Of a DNA stretch of 64,000 bases, positions 57,741 to 64,000 are shown one piece after another (positions within the stretch are counted from its first letter, which is position 1; the number at the start of each line of letters is the position of its first letter). Position numbers and translations under genes: made by a program. Under the pieces are notes generated by a model. It searched no databases. It saw only the letters and a program-made list of their open reading frames with translations, and was not told the DNA's origin. The stretch is from Notamacropus eugenii (taxonomy: Eukaryota > Chordata > Mammalia > Diprotodontia > Macropodidae): contig NC_092872.1 of the NCBI RefSeq assembly GCF_028372415.1, forward strand, positions 258,627,008 to 258,691,007. Direction: 5' to 3'.

Positions 57741-58556
57741 ATCAAAGACAAAAAAAAAAAAACCCATTAAAATATTGCTATATGGGATGATTCTCAGGGC
57801 AGTTAAAAGGCGGTAGGGACACTGGGAGAAATTCTGGTGCCACTGAAAAACAAAAAAAATCTCGAAAATTTACTCAAAACAACAACCACTTATTAACTGC
57901 CTACTCTGGGCCAGGCAGCACTCCAAATACAAAGAACAGTAGCTGAGCCTTGCAGAAAGGTAAGGATTCCATGAAGCAGAGATTGAGAGTGATTGCCTTC
58001 CAGGGGTAGGGAGAGAGCTTGTGCAAAGGTGCATAGGTGGGAAATGGAACAGTATTTATGAGGAACTGTGCCCTCTACATCCCAACCCAAGAGCTCAAAA
58101 AGTTCACATATGGCCTCACAGCCAGCAGGCCAACAGGAGGTTAACGTATGTCTGACCTAAGGAAACAACCTGACAATTAATCCAAAGCAAGTGGAGGTGA
58201 GCAGTTAGCAAATTCCTTTCTGTTGTGGTTTTATTCTTCAGGCATCTCTTATATACAGAAATGAACTCCCTCTGTCAACAAAGACAGGAGAGCAGGGAGA
58301 CAAGTTGTTTATTGACTCCGGAACTGTGGTTGGCATAATATAAACTCAGTCTAAGTGACTTTGCCCAAGGTCACATGGAAACTTCATGGATTAGCAAGGA
58401 ATAGTCCTATTTTTCCTTCTTTACCCATAAAACCCAACTCTCTCGCAGGAAAGGAACTCAATTCAAAACAGAGATCCTATAGAAGCTTGCAGTTTTAACC
58501 TTTCTCTCTCTTCGTCCCAGAGCTATGCTGAGTTCCCTGTACACACAAAGCATATG
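57740..58556. other. Intron stretch with SINE debris
   Basis: 57750-57765 is an A-run. 57885-58060 carries an ancient block ('aactgcctactctgggccag'). 58330-58400 is an antisense SINE scrap. Nothing else recognised. Confidence 0.5.
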
Positions 58557-58562
58557 TGTAAC
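58557..58562. repeat. Left target-site duplication TGTAAC
   Basis: TGTAAC directly precedes the TGTGAGGATTGG end of the foldback element and is repeated exactly at 59175-59180 after its CCCAACA end. Confidence 0.75.
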
Positions 58563-59174
58563 TGTGAGGATTGGAAGTTCAAATCCGTGTGGACGGTCTC
58601 GGGCAGGTAAAAGTGGGACTTCTAAATCTTAGAGTCTTACGAGGCCCTCCATGAACAGCGGGGATTCGAGAAGGTCAGACTGAGCTAGCTCGGCTAGCTC
58701 GGGTATTTCCGCCTCTCCCCGGGAGATACGTGATGGGTGGAGTCTCCCTGCCCTCGAGGTTGTCCTGGATTGGGCACACCTGTTGTCTCCTAACAGGCTC
58801 GATATTGATATGTAAACTACGGGCAAAGGGCTTAAGTAGGTTCAGGAAAGCCGGAAAAGCTCTCTTGGGCGAAGGACCACGTGTGAGCTTACTAGGCTCC
58901 TCAATCCTACTTAACCTTCAGCCGCATAGTTTGCATCTGAATACCGTGCTGTTAGGTAACTAGGTGTGCCCAGATCCGGGACAATCTCGAGGGCGGGAAG
59001 ATCTCTCTCCCATCATGTTTCTCACGGGAAGAGGCGGAATTACTCGAGATAGCTCGGTTCACCTCGATTCCCTGCCGTTGCCTGGGGGGGTCTCGTGAGA
59101 GCTCTAAGATTTAGAAGCTCCCACCTTTACCCGCCCGAGACTGGCCACACGGAATTGAGCTTCCAATCCCAACA
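58563..59174. mobile_element. 612 bp foldback (near-complete palindrome) element, unclassified
   Basis: The left arm and the reverse complement of the right arm match, with small gaps, for about 300 bp each. Shared blocks in order: GGATTGGAAG, CCGTGTGG, TCTCGGGC, CTTCTAAATCTTAGAG, TTCCGCCTCT, GCCCTCGAG, GGGCACACCT, CCTAACAG, GTAAACTA/GCAAACTA and TTAAGTAGG. The unpaired centre is about 58860-58885. The ends are TGT...ACA and an exact 6 bp duplication flanks the element. It is CpG-rich within AT-rich intron DNA. No coding frame is present. TGT/ACA ends and a 6 bp duplication recall DDE-integrase elements, but total palindromy is not normal for LTRs, so the family stays open. Confidence 0.85.
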
Positions 59175-59180
59175 TGTAAC
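59175..59180. repeat. Right target-site duplication TGTAAC
   Basis: Exact copy of 58557-58562, immediately after the element. Confidence 0.75.
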
Positions 59181-59769
59181 AAATATTTGCAAAACTGAAT
59201 TGTGATGCCTTTCTCCTGCTTCTTATGCAATTCCCTCTCCTTCCTATTAAACCCACACAAAATCGCTGCCTACCCTAGGTAGGACAAATAGTAATGGAAG
59301 GGCTTTTAAATATTGTTGGGCCTGAGGAAAAACACACAGGAATATAGTAGTACTGTAAGTGGAGGGGAGAATATGGTAGTACTGAAAAAATAGCCTCCGA
59401 TGTGACGTCAGAAAGCTGGTTGGAGTGCCAGCACTGTTGTTTATTAACTGTGTAACAATCACTTAAAACTCTCTGAGGTTTAGCTTCCAAATCTGTAAAA
59501 GGGTCCTACAAATACATGAATCAGAGCACTAAGAATGGAGAACACTGGATAACCAGTGAAGCACTGTATATAGAAAGATCAGTTGTTATGGCATGTAGAA
59601 AAGAGAATGCAAAAAGAAAAAAACCAAACCCCCAAAAGAAGTCCACATAATTTTAGTCAGTCCCTAAAACACCTTTCAAAAAAGAGGGCTTTGGGGCACT
59701 CTAAAGACACCACCTCCAGAGCAAAAAGGAACAAGCAAAATGCCAATGTATTTTAAATGGAAGGGAGCT

Positions 59770-59925
59770 GTTATTTAAAGTCAAAGGACCTGGGTTAAAA
59801 TTCCAACCCTGCTACTTACCCCGGGTGATCTTGGGTAAGAAAGGCATAGCCTCCTTTGGGTCTCAGTTTCTTCCTCTGTAAAATGAAGGAAGGACTTGTC
59901 TAGATCATATTTGAGATTTCTTAAG
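59770..59925 (+). repeat. CORE-SINE
   Basis: 'aaaggacctgggttaaaatt', 'gtgatcttgggtaagaaagg' and 'gtctcagtttcttcctctgt' with 'aaaatgaaggaaggacttg' follow MIR order. 59180-59770 shows no recognisable feature beyond A-rich patches. Confidence 0.75.
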
Positions 59926-59999
59926 AGGAGAAGCATGTTTTTTACAGCCCCAGTTTCTATTTAAAAATAGAGAGTCCATCCTGATCCTTCTCAGGAAAG

Positions 60000-60304
60000 G
60001 AAACAACCTAACAAAAAGCTGGAAACAAAGTCAATGTCCACTGGTAGGGACATGTGGTACATGAATGCAAGGGAATACTACTGCTCCATAAACAACAAAT
60101 ATGAAGAAGTCTGAGAAGAATGGGAAGACTGTCATGAACTGATGCAGAGGGAAGCACTACCAGGACAATCAAACATGGAAAATGGGATGTTGCAATCTAA
60201 TGATCAAGCCTGGTCCTGCAGCAGAGATGAAAAACACAGCTCTCTTTTCTTTGCAGCTTGGAATAAACACTACGCTGGTTGGTTTTGCTAAATTTCTTCT
60301 TTTT
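60000..60304 (+). mobile_element. L1 3' fragment, left part (interrupted by HAL1 copy 2)
   Basis: 'gctggaaacaaagtcaatgt', 'ggtacatgaatgcaagggaa' and 'catgaactgatgcagaggga' are L1 3' landmarks. It runs into 'ggttggttttgctaaatttc', and the T-rich text resumes at 63095, so HAL1 copy 2 inserted into this fragment. Confidence 0.7.
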
Positions 60305-63094
60305 GGAGGGCGGAGCCAAGATGGCGAAGTAGAAAGACGCACATACACATAGCTACGAACCCACAAACCACAGAACGGCAGAGGGGACTAACCCAGGGCG
60401 AATTCTGCACCCAGAGACCACGGAATATTGGAGCGAGGGAGATTTCTGTTCCGGAGAGACCTGCAAACCTCTCACGGGGGGGTCCTTCGTGCCGTGGACT
60501 GGGCGCCAGGGCGGGTAGCAGAGAGCAACCATACCGTGGCAGCGACACCGTGAGAAAAAGATCCGAGAGGGCTACGGGACGGGGTCTCCAGCGGCAGCAC
60601 AGGCCCCCCCACCAACAGGTGACTGACGGGGGTAGGTGAGAGAGTCTCTTTGGCGGGTTGAGAGGGGAGTGAGGTGCCCCCAAGGCTCGGGCCCCCCCGG
60701 GAGGTGGGGGCTGAGAGGCGGCTGCGGACGGGCCCCCCAAGCGAGCGGGACCCTGGATCCATTGTGGAAAGTCTGTGCATAAACCCCCTGAGGGAATTGA
60801 GCCAGAGAGGCGGCCCTGCCCCTGACCTCAGCACCTGAGCCTAATTTAACACTGAATAACAGCCCTGCCCCCGCCAAAAATCCTAAGGCGGGAAGCAGCA
60901 TTTGAATCTCAGTCCCCAAATGCTGGCTGGGAGGACCAGGAGGCGAGGTGGGTGTGAGGAGAACATTCAGAGGTCAGGCCACTGGTTGGAGAAAATGCCA
61001 AGAAAAGGGAAAAGAAATAAAACTATTGAAGGGTACTTTACCGGAGAAAAGACACTTCCTCCCTTCCTTTCTGATGGGGAGGAACAAGGCTTGCCATCAG
61101 GCAAAGACACAGAAATCGAGGACTCTGCGTCCCAGATCACCCAATGGGCTCGGGCCATGGAAGAGCTCAAGAGGAATTTTGAAAATCAAGTTAGAGAGGT
61201 GGAGGAAAGACTGGGAAGGGAAATGAGAGGGATGAGGGAGAAGCATGAAAAGCAGATCAGCTCCCTGCTAAAGGAGAACCAAAAAAATCTTGAAGAAATT
61301 GGCACCTTGAGAACTAGCCTAACTCAGCTGGCAAGGGAGGTGCAAGGGGCCAATGAGGAGAAGAATGCTTTCAAAAGCAGAATTAACCAAATGGAAAAGG
61401 AGATTCAAAAGCTCACTGAAGAAAATAGATCTTTCAAATCTGGAATGGTACAGATGGAAGCTTTGGACTTTTCGAGAAAGACAGATATCTCAGAACATAC
61501 CGCGCAGGTTCGAAAAATGGAAGATAATGTGAAATATCTTATTGGAAAAACAACTGACCTGGAAAATAGAATCAGGAGAGACAATGTAAAAATTCTGGGA
61601 CTACCTGAAAACCATGATCAAAAGAAGAGCCTAGACATCATCTTCCATGAAATTATCAAGGAAAACTGCCCTGAGATTCTAGAACCAGAAGGCAAAATAA
61701 ATATTCAAGGAATCCGCAGAACACCGCATGAAAGAGATCCAAAAAGAGAAACTCCTAGGAGCACTGTGGCCAAATTCCAGAATTCCCAGGTGAAAGAGAA
61801 AATATTGCAAGCAGCTAGAAAGAAACAATTCAAGTATTGTGGAAATACAATCAGGATAGTACAAGACCTGGCACCTTCTACATTGAGGGATAGAAGGGAA
61901 TGGAATAGGATATTCCAGAAGTCAAAGGAACTAGGACTGAAGCCAAGAATCACCTACCCAGCAAAACTGAGTATAATACTTCAGGAGAAAAAATGGTCTT
62001 TCAATGAAATAGAAGACTTTCAAATTTTCCTGATGAAAAGACCAGAGCTGGAAAGAAAATTTGACTTTCTAACACAAGAATGAAGAGAACCATGAAAAGG
62101 CGAACAGCAAAGAGAAATCATAAGGGACTTACTAAAGTTGAACTGTTTACATTCCTACATGGAAAGACAATATTTATAACTCTTGAAACATTTCAGTATC
62201 TGGGCACTGGGAGGGAGTACACACACACACACATGCACACACGTACACATACATAGAGACAGAGTGCACAGAGTGAATTGAAGAGGAAGGGATCATATAC
62301 TAAAAAAAAAAAAAAAAAAACAAAAACGAAATCAAGCAGTGAGAGAGAAATATTGGGAGGAGAAAGGGAGAAGTTATATGGGGCAAATGATCTCTCATAA
62401 AAGAGGCAAGCAAAAGACTTATTAGTGGTGGGATAAAGAGGGGAGGCAAGAGAAAAACATGAGGTCTACTCTCATCACATTCCACTAAAGGAAAGAATAT
62501 AATGCACACTCATTCTGATAGGAAAACCTATCTCATAATACAGGAGAGTGGGGGACAGGGGCACAAGCAGGATGGGGGGGAGGATGGAGGGGAGGGCATG
62601 GGGAGGAGAATGCAATACGAGGACGACACTCATGGGGAGGGAAAGGACCATAAGAAAATAGAAGTAATGGGGGACAGGACAGGACGGAGGGAAATATAGT
62701 TAGTCCTATACAACACAACTAGTATGGAAATCATTTGCAAAACTAAACAGATATGGCCTATATTGAACTTCCTGTCTTCCAAGGGGAAGGGCTGGAGAGG
62801 GAGGGAGCTAAAGAAGTCGGAACTCAAAGTGTTAGGACCAAATGTAATGTTCTTACCACTGGGTAACAAGAAATACAGGTTAAGGGGTCAAGAAAGCTAT
62901 CTGGCCCTACAGGACAAAAGAGAAGACGGAGACAAGGGCAGGGAGGGAGGATAGAGGAGAGAGCAGATAGGTCACAGGGGCAATTAGAAAGCTTGGGTCT
63001 GGGGAGGGGGAGGGGAAAAAAGGGGAGAAAATTTGTAACCCAAAATTGTGTGAAAATAAATGTTAAAAGTTTAATTAAATAAATAAATAAATTG
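60305..63094 (+). mobile_element. Full-length HAL1-type LINE, copy 2
   Basis: It opens GGAGGGCGGAGCCAAGATGG, has one 5'UTR unit, ORF1 (60995-62083), the same ORF2-less 3'UTR as copy 1, and an AAATAAATAAATAAATT end. CTTCTTTTT at 60296-60304 and 63095-63103 is the likely target duplication, modest because the site is T-rich. It is the same strand as copy 1, 48 kb away, and near-identical through ORF1 and most of the 3'UTR. Confidence 0.88.
60995..62083 (+). CDS. HAL1 ORF1 protein (L1 ORF1p-like), copy 2
   Basis: Intact 362-codon frame with the same start (MPRKGKRNKTIEGYF), coiled coil (about 55-193), RRM (RRDNVKILGLPE at about 194-205) and C-terminal domain as copy 1. Differences from copy 1 by residue: A16T, C32G, V45A, T48I, T149S, N180K, I257T and A289V, copy 1 residue first. 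None falls in the signature blocks GLPE, YCGNTIRI or YPAKLSI. The open frame in both copies suggests recent activity or selection on the family. Confidence 0.9.
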   Translation: MPRKGKRNKTIEGYFTGEKTLPPFLSDGEEQGLPSGKDTEIEDSASQITQWARAMEELKRNFENQVREVEERLGREMRGMREKHEKQISSLLKENQKNLEEIGTLRTSLTQLAREVQGANEEKNAFKSRINQMEKEIQKLTEENRSFKSGMVQMEALDFSRKTDISEHTAQVRKMEDNVKYLIGKTTDLENRIRRDNVKILGLPENHDQKKSLDIIFHEIIKENCPEILEPEGKINIQGIRRTPHERDPKRETPRSTVAKFQNSQVKEKILQAARKKQFKYCGNTIRIVQDLAPSTLRDRREWNRIFQKSKELGLKPRITYPAKLSIILQEKKWSFNEIEDFQIFLMKRPELERKFDFLTQE

Positions 63095-64000
63095 CTTCTT
63101 TTTTCTCTCCCTTCTGTTCTCCTTTATATCTGGGAATGATTAGCTAGAGAGGGGCAGAGAAGGGATATATTTAGAAATGAAAGCAATGTAAAAATATCAA
63201 TTAAAAGTAACCAAACATAAATACAAAATTGGGTAGAGACAATATTGTAACTCTTTCTTCAGAGTGGGTAAGAGTATACACCCATGTTAAAAATAAGATT
63301 TTGAGTAGCAGATGTTTGACAACCCTTCCTCCCCCATTTCCTTCAGTGGTAATTCTGAAACTTTTTCAAAATTGGATGTTACACTCTGATCACAGCCATA
63401 TCAAGGCTCCCCAAAGGAAATAAAAAATTACTAACAGAATAGAGTGCGAAAACCCTTGCTTGGCCTGATTTTTTGGCAAATCAAGTTAATCAGTTCTCAT
63501 TTTGGTGTTCTCTGCCATATGTAGACCTCGTGACATTTTTAGAGTGTGAAACAGGAGACTCATCTCTTTCCTTCCCACTAACTTGTTATTTTCGGAAAAA
63601 TTCAACAGATCAGTCATTTTTATAAATTCTTAACTTTGGCATTTGATTTAAATTCTTTTCTAGTCAATGTAATCTCAATATTATAAATTTTTCCCCTTTC
63701 TAGGTTGTAATACACTGTATATTGTATACACAGAAGACATACAATGAGTATTGACTATGGTGGGAGGGAGGTGTCCGAGAAGCAACAGAAAGATAACAGG
63801 AAGAATAAAAGACGGCCAAAGAAAATCTCCAATCAGAGAGATTAACAGTATTTTTATAAAATATACAAAATATTCATGCTACCTTAAAACTATCTTCTAC
63901 CATCAACATACTGGACAAGAAAAAAAGTGATTATGTATTTTCTTTAATTAAGAGAAGAACTAGCAGCATCCAAGCCTCCGCTTTAGCCTGTTAATCTAAG
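63095..64000. other. EIF4EBP2 intron 1 to window end
   Basis: 63095-63210 completes the L1 3' fragment split by HAL1 copy 2. The rest is AT-rich intron DNA without recognisable repeat, exon or CpG island, so EIF4EBP2 exon 1 is not here. Confidence 0.55.

Noticed and set aside
58563-59174. Reading the foldback element as a solitary LTR
   Set aside because: TG...CA ends and a 6 bp duplication fit, but the two halves are reverse complements of each other along nearly the whole length, which LTRs are not. Kept as unclassified.
1-64000. tRNA genes suggested by GTTCAAATCC B boxes
   Set aside because: Each B box sits in a SINE context (GGCAGCTAGGTGG head, 'gggcaagtcacttaacc', 'tcagtttcctcatctgtaaa'). 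No complete cloverleaf was recognised.
1-64000. CRISPR arrays, operons, riboswitches or phage genes
   Set aside because: The DNA is vertebrate with introns and SINEs. The tandem repeats present are micro- or minisatellites without spacer structure.

Overview
The window is vertebrate nuclear DNA and almost certainly marsupial. Intergenic sequence is packed with tRNA-headed SINEs starting with the marsupial head GGCAGCTAGGTGG, older CORE-SINEs (MIR/THER1/MON1 type), 3' fragments of marsupial L1, hAT-type MITEs, and two full-length L1-derived half elements (HAL1 type). Two protein-coding genes are recognised from sequence, both with intron-exon structure. The exact species cannot be decided from the sequence alone.

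Layout: (1) 1-3.2 kb holds SINE remnants and a GC-rich, CpG-dense island (about 2.16-3.15 kb). From mammalian synteny this is probably the promoter of PALD1, transcribed leftward, but no PALD1 coding exon is visible. (2) 3.2-30.6 kb is repeat-rich intergenic DNA with microsatellites, MITEs, L1 3' ends, one complete HAL1 copy (12.35-15.34 kb) inserted in a CORE-SINE, and a degenerate GTCAG tandem array at 24.1 kb. (3) 30.8-37.85 kb is the complete NODAL gene on the + strand: TATA box, three exons, 341 codons, poly(A) signal. Its intron 1 holds a pair of identical FoxH1 sites 82 bp apart, as expected for the asymmetric enhancer (ASE). (4) 37.9-41.5 kb is the short spacer between two convergent genes. 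(5) 41.5-64 kb carries the 3' part of EIF4EBP2 on the - strand: a probable 6.4 kb 3'UTR, the last coding exon (47842-47873), the central exon (49793-49969), and about 14 kb of intron 1. Exon 1 lies beyond the right edge.

NODAL and EIF4EBP2 lie tail to tail, which matches the human order EIF4EBP2-NODAL-PALD1. NODAL encodes the secreted TGF-beta ligand of mesendoderm induction and left-right patterning; EIF4EBP2 encodes a cytosolic mTORC1-regulated repressor of cap-dependent translation. They are neighbours, not a functional unit.

The most unusual structure is a 612 bp element at 58563-59174 inside EIF4EBP2 intron 1. Almost its whole length is one inverted repeat (two arms of about 300 bp), it has TGT...ACA ends, and an exact 6 bp duplication (TGTAAC) flanks it. 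I cannot assign it to a family. The second HAL1 copy (60.3-63.1 kb) has an uninterrupted ORF1 like the first, but the two copies differ in the number of 5'UTR repeat units.
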